The notes beneath the pieces were generated by a model, which worked only from the letters and a program-made list of their open reading frames with translations, made no database searches and was not told the DNA's origin. Shown in pieces: positions 51,984 to 60,778 of a stretch of DNA of 64,000 nucleotides. The first letter of the stretch is position 1; every line of letters starts with the position of its first letter. Origin of the DNA: Igneacidithiobacillus sp041146875 (lineage in GTDB: Bacteria; Pseudomonadota; Gammaproteobacteria; Acidithiobacillales; Acidithiobacillaceae); assembly GCF_041146875.1 (NCBI RefSeq), contig NZ_JBFRXP010000001.1:248001-312000 (forward strand). Reading direction: 5' to 3'. A program made the translations under genes and the position numbers.

Positions 51984-53460
51984 TCGTCTTTTATTCAGCG
52001 ATAACGACTGGTCTTTTTCCCGGCTGGACGATGTGGACCGCGCCTGCGCGCAAATCGCCCACGACGAACTCGGGCTGGATACGTATCCGAACCAGCTCGA
52101 GCTGATTAGTGCCGAGCAAATGCTCGATGCCTATGCCTCTATCGGCTTACCCGTGTACTACGCACATTGGTCTTTTGGTAAGCAGCATGCCATCGAGTCT
52201 GGTCAATATAAACGTGGTGAGATGGGCCTCGCTTATGAATTGGTAATCAACAGTAATCCCTGCATCAGTTATCTCATGGAAGAAAATACCATGACGATGC
52301 AAACTTTGGTGATTGCCCATGCCGCATATGGACACAATGCCTTCTTCAAAAATAATGTACTTTTTCAACAATGGACCGATGCAGAAGGAATTCTGGATTA
52401 CCTCGGCTTTGCCCAGTCCTACATTGCCGCTTGTGAGGAACGGTATGGAATGCAGGAAGTCAGCGCTGTGCTTGATGCGGCGCATGCCATCGCCAAAAAT
52501 GGCATTGATCGCGCCCGACGCCCGCGCAAACTCTCCGCACGGGAAGAAGAACTACGGCGGCAAGAGCGGGAGCGCTATCTGGAACAACAGCTATCCGAAA
52601 TCTGGCATACCCTACCACTTAGCACGAGCGCAAACGAGTCGATGCAAGAGCTGCGATTTCCTGCCGAACCGACCGAGAATTTGTTGTATTTCATTGAAAA
52701 AAATGCCCCGCAAATGCCGAGTTGGCAGCGCGAGATTTTGCGCATCGTGCGTAAAATAAATCAGTATCTCTATCCGCAAGGCCAAACCAAGATCATGAAT
52801 GAGGGTTTTGCCTGTTTTGTACACTATTACATCATGCACCGCCTGCACGAAACCGGACAGATTTCGGATGGCAGCTTGTTGGAGTTTTACGCTAGCCATA
52901 CTGCGGTCGTATTTCAGCCGGATTATGATGATCCTCGCTACAATGGGATCAATCCTTATGCATTAGGCTTTGCGATGTTTCGCGACATTCAAAGAATCTG
53001 CATGCAGCCCACAGAAGAAGATCAACGGTTTTTTTCTTTCGCTGGAGACCCAGACTGGAAAAAACATATCCTCTTTGCCATGCGAGAATTTCGTGATGAA
53101 AGTTTCATTTTGCAATATCTATCACCCAAGGTGATTCGCGATCTGCATCTTTTTGCCCTGCACAACGATCCAGAAGCCGAGGCCTATCGTGTTAGCGCCA
53201 TCCATGACGACACCGGCTATCGCGAGATTCGTGAGCGCCTGGCACAACAGGTGGCGGAGAGCAGCCGCCCACCCAATGTGGTGATTGACAAAGTTGACCG
53301 CTGGGGCGACCGACATCTAGAACTGCGCCAACTTGACGCTATCCCATTATTAGAGAAGGAGACGCAGAGTACCCTGGCCATGGTCCATCGCCTGTGGGGT
53401 TACGATGTTTTGTTGCAACAAAGCGGCTCGGAAACGATTTCTTCTGCGCTAGAGCACTAA
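51976..53460 (+). CDS. spoVR: SpoVR family protein (YcgB-like)
   Basis: 494 aa; SpoVR proteins are needed for spore cortex formation in Bacillus, but in proteobacteria they occur with PrkA and YeaH in non-sporulating cells. Conserved blocks include YPNQLELISAEQMLDAYASIGLPVYYAHWSFGK, YELVINSNPCISYLMEENT, and FACFVHYYIMHRLHETG with His residues typical of the family. The last gene of the operon, overlapping yeaH by 8 bp. Molecular activity is unknown. Confidence 0.92.
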   Translation: MSNRLLFSDNDWSFSRLDDVDRACAQIAHDELGLDTYPNQLELISAEQMLDAYASIGLPVYYAHWSFGKQHAIESGQYKRGEMGLAYELVINSNPCISYLMEENTMTMQTLVIAHAAYGHNAFFKNNVLFQQWTDAEGILDYLGFAQSYIAACEERYGMQEVSAVLDAAHAIAKNGIDRARRPRKLSAREEELRRQERERYLEQQLSEIWHTLPLSTSANESMQELRFPAEPTENLLYFIEKNAPQMPSWQREILRIVRKINQYLYPQGQTKIMNEGFACFVHYYIMHRLHETGQISDGSLLEFYASHTAVVFQPDYDDPRYNGINPYALGFAMFRDIQRICMQPTEEDQRFFSFAGDPDWKKHILFAMREFRDESFILQYLSPKVIRDLHLFALHNDPEAEAYRVSAIHDDTGYREIRERLAQQVAESSRPPNVVIDKVDRWGDRHLELRQLDAIPLLEKETQSTLAMVHRLWGYDVLLQQSGSETISSALEH

Positions 53461-53516
53461 GCTAATCCGAGGTTTTTTGCTATTCTTCGCCACTGATGAT
53501 CTAGTGGTGAGACAAC

Positions 53517-53729
53517 ATGAAGAGAAAAACAACCTCCCCCAGGCTAGGATTGCCGGGGCTTATTTACCTGTCGATTCCTTGTATTGCGGTGTTGGCGGTA
53601 CCGTTTTACAACCGCGCCATTCCTAGCCTCTTTGGTATTCCGTTTTTTTACTGGTGGCAGATCGTTTGGGTGCCGCTCTCCGGCTTTTTTATTTACCTCG
53701 CCTGGCGGCGCGTAGAGCGACGGAGCTGA
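53517..53729 (+). CDS. Small membrane protein, DUF3311 family
   Basis: 70 aa with two hydrophobic helices (YLSIPCIAVLAVPFYNRAIP and FYWWQIVWVPLSGFFIYLAW). DUF3311 proteins are encoded directly before sodium:solute symporters and are probably a small subunit. The next gene starts 4 bp later. Confidence 0.75.
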   Translation: MKRKTTSPRLGLPGLIYLSIPCIAVLAVPFYNRAIPSLFGIPFFYWWQIVWVPLSGFFIYLAWRRVERRS

Positions 53730-53733
53730 GGCC

Positions 53734-55272
53734 ATGCACATTACGGCAACCATTGTTTTTGTCGCCTTCTTTATCCTGATTGCCCTCTTGGGTTTTCTTT
53801 CTGCACGCTGGCAACGCGGCGATCTTGGGCAGTTGCACGAGTGGGGCCTGGGCGGGCGCCGCTTTGGTAGCTGGATCACCTGGTTCCTCATTGGTGGCGA
53901 TCTCTACACGGCATATACCTTTATCGCAGTACCCGCACTGGTCTTTGGTGCCGGAGCTTTGGGCTTTTTTGCCTTGCCTTATACCGTGCTGGTGTATCCC
54001 CTGGTGTTTGCGGTTCTGCCCCGTCTCTGGGTCATTGCCAAGCACCACAACTTCATCACCGCGGCCGACTTTGTCGCCGCCCGCTATGACAGCCCGGCAT
54101 TGGCCTTGGCGATTGCCGTTACCGGTATCGTCGCGACCATGCCCTACATCGCCCTACAGTTGGTGGGTGTAGAAGTTGTCATTGGCGGTTTGGGTTTCCC
54201 TACCCAAGGGTTTATCGGTGAGCTGCCCTTGATCGTCGCCTTTGTGGTGCTGGCGGCATTCACCTACACCAGTGGCCTGCGTGCGCCGGCGTCTATAGCA
54301 GTGGTGAAGGATCTGCTGGTGTACGTTACCGTTCTCGCATTGATCATTGTCGTGCCCTGGAAACTTGGCGGCTTTGGCAAAATCTTTGCCGCGGTACCCA
54401 GTGGCCATCTCTATTTGCCGCCCATTCATGCCGGAAATTTTGGCTTACAGTCCTTTTATTTCACCCTGGCCTTGGGCTCGGCCCTTGCGCTGATGCTCTA
54501 TCCGCACGCCACCACCGCGGTGCTTTCCTCGAAAGGCCCAAAAACCTTGCGCCGCAGCTGGATATTTCTACCCGCATACTCATTTGTTCTTGGGCTGATT
54601 GCCCTGCTGGGTTACATGGCTTATGCGGCAAAGTTACCAAGTAATCCGGCGCTGGCGCCCTATTTTCATCAGTATGGACCACAGTTCGCCATGCCGGGGC
54701 TGTTATTGCAGTATTTCCCTGGTTTTTTCGTGGGAATTGGCTTCTCTGCAGTGGCGATTGGTGCATTGGTACCGGCAGCGATCATGTCCATCGCGGCGGC
54801 CAACCTGTTTACCCGCAATGTCTACCGCGCCTATATCCGGCCTAACTGTGAAGCAGGTCACGAAACCCAGGTGGCAAAATTGGCGTCGCTGGTGGTGAAA
54901 TTTGGTGCCCTGTTATTCATTCTTTTGCTACCGACCCACTTTGCCATCCAATTGCAGCTTTTGGGTGGTGTTCTGATCCTGCAAACCCTGCCAGCCATTG
55001 TTAGTGGCATCTACACGCGCTGGTTTGACCCGCGCGCCCTGCTGCTGGGGTGGGCCATTGCCCTAGCCTGGGCCATCTGGGCAGCGTCGCTTACGGGTTT
55101 TCAAAAGTCGGGCTACACACTGCATCTCTTTGGCTCGACCATGCTCGGCTACATCGGGTTTTATGCCTTGATCCTGAATTTCCTTGTAGCCATCGCCACC
55201 ACTCTCTTGTTACGCGTGAGCGGATGCCATTCGCTGGTGGATCGCACCGATGCAGCGGCCTATCAAGAATGA
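53734..55272 (+). CDS. Sodium:solute symporter family protein (MctP-like)
   Basis: SSS-family transporter of 512 aa with about 13 helices. RRFGSWITWFLIGGDLYTAYTFIAVPALVFGAGALGF contains the conserved first-helix pattern, and FFVGIGFSAVAIGALVPAAIMSIAAANLFTRNVYR the later sodium-site region. With a DUF3311 partner it is nearest to monocarboxylate or acetate transporters of the MctP type; the solute is a guess. In an acidophile, protons may replace sodium. Confidence 0.86.
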   Translation: MHITATIVFVAFFILIALLGFLSARWQRGDLGQLHEWGLGGRRFGSWITWFLIGGDLYTAYTFIAVPALVFGAGALGFFALPYTVLVYPLVFAVLPRLWVIAKHHNFITAADFVAARYDSPALALAIAVTGIVATMPYIALQLVGVEVVIGGLGFPTQGFIGELPLIVAFVVLAAFTYTSGLRAPASIAVVKDLLVYVTVLALIIVVPWKLGGFGKIFAAVPSGHLYLPPIHAGNFGLQSFYFTLALGSALALMLYPHATTAVLSSKGPKTLRRSWIFLPAYSFVLGLIALLGYMAYAAKLPSNPALAPYFHQYGPQFAMPGLLLQYFPGFFVGIGFSAVAIGALVPAAIMSIAAANLFTRNVYRAYIRPNCEAGHETQVAKLASLVVKFGALLFILLLPTHFAIQLQLLGGVLILQTLPAIVSGIYTRWFDPRALLLGWAIALAWAIWAASLTGFQKSGYTLHLFGSTMLGYIGFYALILNFLVAIATTLLLRVSGCHSLVDRTDAAAYQE

Positions 55273-55284
55273 GCTTCCCGATGC

Positions 55285-55313
55285 TTGACAATGCGCAGCT
55301 ACCCCCGAACAAT
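55285..55313 (+). promoter_or_regulatory. Candidate sigma-70 promoter of the folD-ppk operon
   Basis: A perfect TTGACA (55285-55290) is separated by 17 bp from AACAAT (55308-55313), 99 bp before the folD start. It would drive folD-ppk-parA-CYTH/CHAD. Confidence 0.5.
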
Positions 55314-55411
55314 CTCCATCATTATTCCAGACCTTGCCCATAGAAGGATCCCATGGACTCCCCAAATCGCCTCTTTGCTTCGTCCCTCTTCGTCATTGCG
55401 GAGGGCAGCAA

Positions 55412-56278
55412 ATGACAGCGATGCGGATCGACGGCAAGGCAGTTGCGGGACGGATACGGGAACAACTACGTGCTGATGTGGAGACGTTTCGTGCCCGCCA
55501 CGGGCGAGCGCCCGGTCTTGCGGTAATCTTGGTCGGGGAAGATCCCGCGTCCCAGATCTATGTGCAGCATAAAAAAAATGCCTGTGCACAGGTGGGAATC
55601 CAGTCTTATTCTCATACCTTGATAGCTACCAGCAGACCAGCAGAACTCCTTGCGGAAATTGCACGCTGCAATGGCGATGAGCAAATTGACGGCATATTGG
55701 TCCAGCTTCCCTTGCCAACCCATTTTGATGCGGAAACGATAATCGAGGCCATTGCCGTAGAAAAAGACGTGGACGGCTTTCACCCTTACAACGTCGGGCG
55801 GCTGGCTCTGCGCGCCCCAACACTGCGCTCGTGTACCCCCGCCGGGATTATGACCTTGCTGGAAGAGTATCAAATTCCCATCAAAGGCAAAGAAGCTGTC
55901 ATTGTCGGTGCCTCCAACATTGTCGGGCGGCCTATGGCACTGGAATTACTGCTGGCGGGAGCGACGGTTACGGTTTGCCATCGCTTTACCGAAGACCTGG
56001 CAGCGCACGTGGCACGGGCAGACATTGTCGTCGCTGCGGCGGGCAAGCCTGGCCTTGTGCATGGCGATTGGATCAAGTTCGGCGCAGCGGTAATCGATGT
56101 CGGCATCAACCGTTTAGAAGATAGGACCATTGCAGGAGATGTGGAATTCGCGTCGGCAGCGGAGCGTGCTGCCTGGATCACGCCGGTCCCAGGGGGGGTC
56201 GGTCCGATGACGGTTGCTACGCTACTGCAAAACACCCTGCGCGCCGCACGTCTGCGCCTGGAGACCACGCGTGGCTGA
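55412..56278 (+). CDS. folD: Methylenetetrahydrofolate dehydrogenase/cyclohydrolase FolD
   Basis: Bifunctional one-carbon enzyme, 288 aa. Blocks GLAVILVGEDPASQIYVQHKKNAC (substrate Tyr and Lys), DGILVQLPLPTHFD, KDVDGFHPYNVGRL, SCTPAGIMTLLEEY and VIVGASNIVGRPMA (Rossmann) are all intact, as is PVPGGVGPMTVA at the end. The ATG at 55412 follows GGAGGG; the longer frame from 55334 is not needed. Its 3' end overlaps ppk by 8 bp. Confidence 0.96.
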   Translation: MTAMRIDGKAVAGRIREQLRADVETFRARHGRAPGLAVILVGEDPASQIYVQHKKNACAQVGIQSYSHTLIATSRPAELLAEIARCNGDEQIDGILVQLPLPTHFDAETIIEAIAVEKDVDGFHPYNVGRLALRAPTLRSCTPAGIMTLLEEYQIPIKGKEAVIVGASNIVGRPMALELLLAGATVTVCHRFTEDLAAHVARADIVVAAAGKPGLVHGDWIKFGAAVIDVGINRLEDRTIAGDVEFASAAERAAWITPVPGGVGPMTVATLLQNTLRAARLRLETTRG

Positions 56279-58349
56279 CACGAGCACAACACTTAACGAT
56301 CCGGCACTGTATTTCAATCGGGATCTGAGCATCCTCGAATTCAATCGCCGGGTCTTGGCATTGGCCGACGACGAACATATCCCACTCTTGGAGCGCTTGC
56401 GTTTCCTCACTATCGTCTCCAGCAATCTGGATGAATTTTTTGAAGTACGTTTTGCCGGCGTCATGCAGCGACGCATCTATGGTGCCGGTCCGCTGGGTCT
56501 CGACGGCCTCGGACCAGAAGAAGAAATGCGTGCTGTATCCAGCGTTGCCCATGAAATTATTTCTGCCCAATACTCTTGCCTGAATGAACGTTTGATTCCC
56601 GCCTTGGCCGCAGAAGGGATTCATCTGCTGCGTCGACGGGAATGGAAGGCAACGCAAAGACGTTGGGTAGCGGACTATTTTCGCAACGAGGTTTTGCCGT
56701 TACTTACCCCCCTCAGCCTCGATCCCGCGCATCCCTTCCCCAAGGTGCAAAACAAGGGACTAAATTTCGCTATTGTCCTGGATGGCGACGATGCCTATGG
56801 ACGGCATAGTCCCATCGCCATTGTCCAAGCACCACGCATTCTCCCACGCATCATCCAGTTGCCAGAAAAAATCGCTGGACCCACGGACTTTGTGTTTTTG
56901 TCTTCGGTTATTCATGAAAACATTGACAGTCTTTTCCCCGGCCTGGAGGTTAAGGGCTTTTATCAATTCCGTGTCACCCGTAATAGCGAGCTCTTTGTAG
57001 ATGAGGAAGAAGTCGACAATCTGCTGGATGCCATTGCCGACGAACTCACTACGCGCCCTTTTGGCGAGGCCGTGCGTTTGGAGGTTGCGAATAATTGCCC
57101 CGCAAACGTCTTTGAGTATTTGCTACGCCATTTTGATCTGCAGGCAGAAAATCTCTATACCCTGAGTGGCCCTGTCAATCTGTCGCGCATGGCGGCAATT
57201 ATCGACATGGTCCCGCGCCCGGATTTACTGTACGCACCCTTCCTGCCCGGCACACCGGATCGTTGCCTGCGTAGTGAAGAGATTTTCGCACAGTTACGCC
57301 GTGGGCCGCTGCTTTTGCATCATCCCTACCAGAGCTTTACCCCGGTCATCGATTTTGTGCGCCAAGCCGCTGCCGACCCGCAAGTGTTGGGCATCAAACA
57401 AACCCTATATCGCACCACCAATGACTCCGCCATCATCCAGGCCCTGATGGACGCTGCCGTTGCTGGCAAACAAGTGACAGCGGTCATCGAACTCAAGGCG
57501 CGCTTTGACGAAGCCAACAATATCCACTTGGCGGAAGAGTTGGAGAGTGTTGGCGTTCAGGTCGTCTACGGTGTGGTCAAGCATAAGGTACATGCCAAGA
57601 TGATCCTTGTTTTGCGCCGCGAAGAGGATGGGTTGCGCCTCTATGGACATTTGGGCACCGGCAATTACCATCCGCGTAACGCCCGCATTTATACCGATTT
57701 TAGCTTGCTCACCGCCGACCCGGGCATCACCGCCGACATGAACGCCCTTTTTATGCATATTACCGGCATTGGCCAAGCGCCGCGGCTCAAGCATTTATTG
57801 CAGAGCCCCTTCACCCTATTTAGCGGTATGCGCGAGCGGATCGCCGCCGAAACCGCTCTCGGCCCCCGCGGGCGTATCATTATCCGTGTGAATTCTCTGA
57901 TCGACCCCGATCTCATCCGTGATTTGTACCAGGCATCGCTGGCGGGCGTGCAGGTCAGTCTTATTGTCCGCGGCGCCTGCGCGCTGCGTCCGGGGATTCC
58001 CGGCGTCTCGGAAAATATTCGAGTAGTCTCCATTGTGGGGCGTTTTCTCGAACACAGTCGCGTCTTTTATTTTGGCGGCAATGGTAGCCCAGAAGTCTGG
58101 CTTTCCAGTGCCGACTGGATGGGACGCAACCTCTTCCGTCGGCTGGAAGTGGCGGTACCCATTCGCGATCCCGATCTGAAAAAACGCATTCAGCGCGAGG
58201 CACTCGACTATTATTTGCAAGATCACTGCAATGCCTGGGAGATGCAGGCAGACGGCAGCTACCAGTCTCTGCGGCAAGCAGATGCGGATTGCTTCAGTGC
58301 GCAGCAAACACTCCTGAATCAATATGCGCGCGGCGGTAATAATGGCTAA
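56271..58349 (+). CDS. ppk: Polyphosphate kinase 1
   Basis: Makes polyphosphate from ATP at the membrane or granule; 692 aa, the usual length. FNRDLSILEFNRRVL opens the N-domain and KQTLYRTTNDSAIIQALMDAAVAGKQVTAVIELKARFDE lies in the C1 core. The phosphorylated His lies in VKHKVHAKMILV near residue 442, followed by HLGTGNYHPRNARIYTDFSLLT, and SSADWMGRNLFRRLEVAVPI ends the catalytic part. The GTG at 56271 overlaps folD by 8 bp. The 3' end overlaps parA by 8 bp. No exopolyphosphatase is in the window. Confidence 0.96.
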   Translation: MADTSTTLNDPALYFNRDLSILEFNRRVLALADDEHIPLLERLRFLTIVSSNLDEFFEVRFAGVMQRRIYGAGPLGLDGLGPEEEMRAVSSVAHEIISAQYSCLNERLIPALAAEGIHLLRRREWKATQRRWVADYFRNEVLPLLTPLSLDPAHPFPKVQNKGLNFAIVLDGDDAYGRHSPIAIVQAPRILPRIIQLPEKIAGPTDFVFLSSVIHENIDSLFPGLEVKGFYQFRVTRNSELFVDEEEVDNLLDAIADELTTRPFGEAVRLEVANNCPANVFEYLLRHFDLQAENLYTLSGPVNLSRMAAIIDMVPRPDLLYAPFLPGTPDRCLRSEEIFAQLRRGPLLLHHPYQSFTPVIDFVRQAAADPQVLGIKQTLYRTTNDSAIIQALMDAAVAGKQVTAVIELKARFDEANNIHLAEELESVGVQVVYGVVKHKVHAKMILVLRREEDGLRLYGHLGTGNYHPRNARIYTDFSLLTADPGITADMNALFMHITGIGQAPRLKHLLQSPFTLFSGMRERIAAETALGPRGRIIIRVNSLIDPDLIRDLYQASLAGVQVSLIVRGACALRPGIPGVSENIRVVSIVGRFLEHSRVFYFGGNGSPEVWLSSADWMGRNLFRRLEVAVPIRDPDLKKRIQREALDYYLQDHCNAWEMQADGSYQSLRQADADCFSAQQTLLNQYARGGNNG

Positions 58350-58989
58350 ACCGCAATGCCGTGTGTTGGTGTTGAACAGCAAAGGTGGGTCGGGGAAGAC
58401 TACACTCGCCACCAACCTTGCCAGCTTGCTTGCTTTGCGCGGGTCCGTGCTACTCGCTGATCTCGACCCGCAGAGGTCGAGCTTGGGTTGGGGAAAACGG
58501 CGACCAGGGCAATTGCCACGGATTGATCTCATCGACGATCCCGAGCGCGACTTTCGTGGCTATCCGCCAAGCGATTATGTGGTGTTCGACGCGCCCGCGG
58601 GGTTAAAACGCGGGCGTCTGGAAGACATGCTCGGCGAGGTGGAAGTGTTGTTGATGCCCATCGCCCCTTCCCCCTTCGATATGGATGCCAGCCAGCACTA
58701 TCTGCGACGTCTGGAAGAAATCAAACGCTTTCGCAAAGGCAAGGTGCGTTTGGGGGTAGTCGCCAATCGCGTCAAGCTACATAGCCAGGCAGAACGTGCC
58801 CTGACGCAGTTTCTGCACGAACTTGAGTTGCCTTTGGTAGCCACGCTGCACGACAGCCAAATCTATGTACGCGCCGCCATGCAGGGAATGGGGCTGGCGG
58901 ACCTGCGTGCGACCGAGGCGCGTAAAGAGCTGCCGCAGTGGGCGCGAATTTTGCGTTTTGTGGAAACCGGAGGGCTCTATGGAACGTGA
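58342..58989 (+). CDS. Orphan ParA-family ATPase coupled to polyphosphate kinase
   Basis: 215-aa ParA/MinD-type ATPase without a DNA-binding N-terminal extension. Deviant Walker A SKGGSGKTT at residues 13-21 (signature Lys14), the A-prime LADLDPQRSSLGW with Asp40/42, and the B-motif VVFDAPAG at Asp83. ATP dimerisation on the nucleoid can be inferred from the family. There is no parB, parS or mcdB next to it. Its start overlaps ppk by 8 bp and its end overlaps the CYTH-CHAD gene by 11 bp, so the three are co-translated. Confidence 0.87.
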   Translation: MAKPQCRVLVLNSKGGSGKTTLATNLASLLALRGSVLLADLDPQRSSLGWGKRRPGQLPRIDLIDDPERDFRGYPPSDYVVFDAPAGLKRGRLEDMLGEVEVLLMPIAPSPFDMDASQHYLRRLEEIKRFRKGKVRLGVVANRVKLHSQAERALTQFLHELELPLVATLHDSQIYVRAAMQGMGLADLRATEARKELPQWARILRFVETGGLYGT

Positions 58990-60436
58990 AATCAAGCTCG
59001 AGGTATTACATCCCGAGCTCTGGGAGGAACTCTTACGTCATCCTCTCGTGGAAATTGCATCGACTCCCGTCAAGGAGATGCATGCCATCTATTACGACAG
59101 TCGCGACGGTGCCTTGCGTAGCGCCGGGATCGCCTATCGGGTGCGCAAGGAAGGTAGCGACTGGGTGGCCACGGTCAAACTCGCAGGCTCAGCCGATGGC
59201 GGCCTGCATCAACGACCCGAGTGGAACGTTCCTGTACGCAGCAAGAAACCGGATTTGCGGGTCTTTGCGAGCGAACCATTGCAGTCGCTGCTTGCGCCAC
59301 ATTTAGGGCTTGCGCTCGTTCCTGCAATCGAAACCATCTTTCAACGGCGCGAACGCGAGGTACACTACCAGGATGCCCGCGTGCTGCTCGCTGCCGACTG
59401 GGGGGAGATTCGTGCCGCTGGTCAATGCCGTCCAATTCACGAGATTGAGCTTGAGTTAGTTCAAGGCGGGCTTGCTGATCTCTTGCAGTTGGCCAGCGCC
59501 CTCTGTGCCAGTTTGCCCGTGTGCCCAGACGATGCCAGTAAGTTGGCGCGTGGCATTGCCCTTTTAGGGGGAAAGATAGCAGTACAAACGTCCGTTCCAC
59601 CAACTATCCGTGGGCGGGATGCTGCGGGCGATGCCCTTGGTCGTGTACTCATCTACGCCGCGCAACGGATTCTCGGTACTTTGCCTTGGCTTGCGCTCGA
59701 TCAACAAGAAGCACTGCACGAATTGCGCAAGGAGGTCCGCGCACTTCGTTCCCTGCTACGTTTTAGCAAGGGAACAGACCCGAAAGATCATCTGCGTGGG
59801 GTGCGCAACGGTCTTGCGGTATGGTTTCACGAGCAGAGTCTGCAGCGTGATTTTGACGCCCTCGCCGAGCATTGGCAGAAACTCGCGCCGCGCTATAGCT
59901 TGCCAACAATTGCGCTTGACGAGGCGCTATCAGGCTCACGCAAAGTGTCTCGCGATCCACGCGTAGATTCTCGTGCACGGCTCGCCGCGGAGCTTCTTGC
60001 CCTATGGTCACAATTGCTACGCAATCCCCTGTTTACCGAGGATACCTTGCGCGCGTATGTGGAAGAGCGCCTACCACGTATAGACGAACATTTAGTTTTT
60101 GTTGACCCGGAACAAGTTGCCGAATTTCACCGACTACGTATTGCGCTTAAAAATCTGCGTGATACCTTGCGCTATCTTTCCGAACTCTGGCCGAGCAAAG
60201 ACAGCAAATCATTTGCCAAACAATTGCATGCCTTACTCGATGCGGCAGGGGTCATACGCGATGCACAAGTTGCACGTCAGCACCTGCCGCAGTTATTACA
60301 CGGGGAAAACGGCAATGAACTCCCGTTTAGTGCGGGTATTTTACTGGGCTACCTGGACGCCAGGCGCGAGCGCGAGAGTAAACGCTTTCGTAAACACTGG
60401 GAGCGTTTTCGCCAGGCCCCTCGCCCTTGGGACTAA
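58979..60436 (+). CDS. CYTH-CHAD domain protein (polyphosphate-associated)
   Basis: 485 aa. The CYTH triphosphate-tunnel domain begins with MEREIKLEV (ExExK metal/phosphate motif) and includes YRVRKEGSDWVATVKLAG and IHEIELELVQGG (residues 1-200). A CHAD domain follows (about 215-480), with two His/Lys/Arg-rich helices: LHELRKEVRALRSLLRF near 246 and FHRLRIALKNLRDTLRYL near 383. CHAD domains bind polyphosphate; CYTH domains hydrolyse tripolyphosphate or bind it. The ATG follows GGAGGGCTCT. It is the natural polyP-binding partner for PPK and the ParA-like protein. Confidence 0.9.
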   Translation: MEREIKLEVLHPELWEELLRHPLVEIASTPVKEMHAIYYDSRDGALRSAGIAYRVRKEGSDWVATVKLAGSADGGLHQRPEWNVPVRSKKPDLRVFASEPLQSLLAPHLGLALVPAIETIFQRREREVHYQDARVLLAADWGEIRAAGQCRPIHEIELELVQGGLADLLQLASALCASLPVCPDDASKLARGIALLGGKIAVQTSVPPTIRGRDAAGDALGRVLIYAAQRILGTLPWLALDQQEALHELRKEVRALRSLLRFSKGTDPKDHLRGVRNGLAVWFHEQSLQRDFDALAEHWQKLAPRYSLPTIALDEALSGSRKVSRDPRVDSRARLAAELLALWSQLLRNPLFTEDTLRAYVEERLPRIDEHLVFVDPEQVAEFHRLRIALKNLRDTLRYLSELWPSKDSKSFAKQLHALLDAAGVIRDAQVARQHLPQLLHGENGNELPFSAGILLGYLDARRERESKRFRKHWERFRQAPRPWD

Positions 60437-60455
60437 CTCAGGAACCCAACTGCTT

Positions 60456-60758
60456 TCAGCAGTCGTCCAATCCTTCACGAATGCGTTCTACGCGCCGTGC
60501 CAACAGTGCAATCTGCTGTGCGAGGCAATATTCTGCGTCGCCAAGCTCCCATTCCCGCGCCTGCTCTACGTCTACCTGAGAGTCCATACAAAGCTTGCGC
60601 AAGGCCTCACAGTTGTTGCTATCAAACAAAAAACCAGCCAGTTCGCTGACCTGATCGTTTTTATTTTCGCCACCCAGCACCGCATAAGCCGCATCCAGGC
60701 ATTTCTCGTCTTTTAAGGCCAAGGCCTTTTGTAGTGTCTCGTCCCCTTTGCTACTCAT
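60456..60758 (-). CDS. Small cysteine-containing protein of unknown function
   Basis: 100 aa, predicted cytoplasmic and mostly helical, with five cysteines (EKCLDAAY, NNCEALRKLCMD, EYCLAQQ and the C-terminal DDC). I recognise no family. The start ATG follows AAGGAG, so it is a real gene. It lies 20 bp after pepN and its end converges on the CHAD gene with 19 bp between. Cysteine spacing does not fit a known zinc or iron-sulfur motif. Confidence 0.6.
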   Translation of the reverse strand: MSSKGDETLQKALALKDEKCLDAAYAVLGGENKNDQVSELAGFLFDSNNCEALRKLCMDSQVDVEQAREWELGDAEYCLAQQIALLARRVERIREGLDDC

Positions 60759-60778
60759 TTTCAGCTCCTTTTTTCAGA

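Noticed and set aside
57816..58532. Minus-strand open frame (238 codons) across the end of ppk and start of parA
   Set aside because: Antisense to two well-supported genes and without homology that I can see.
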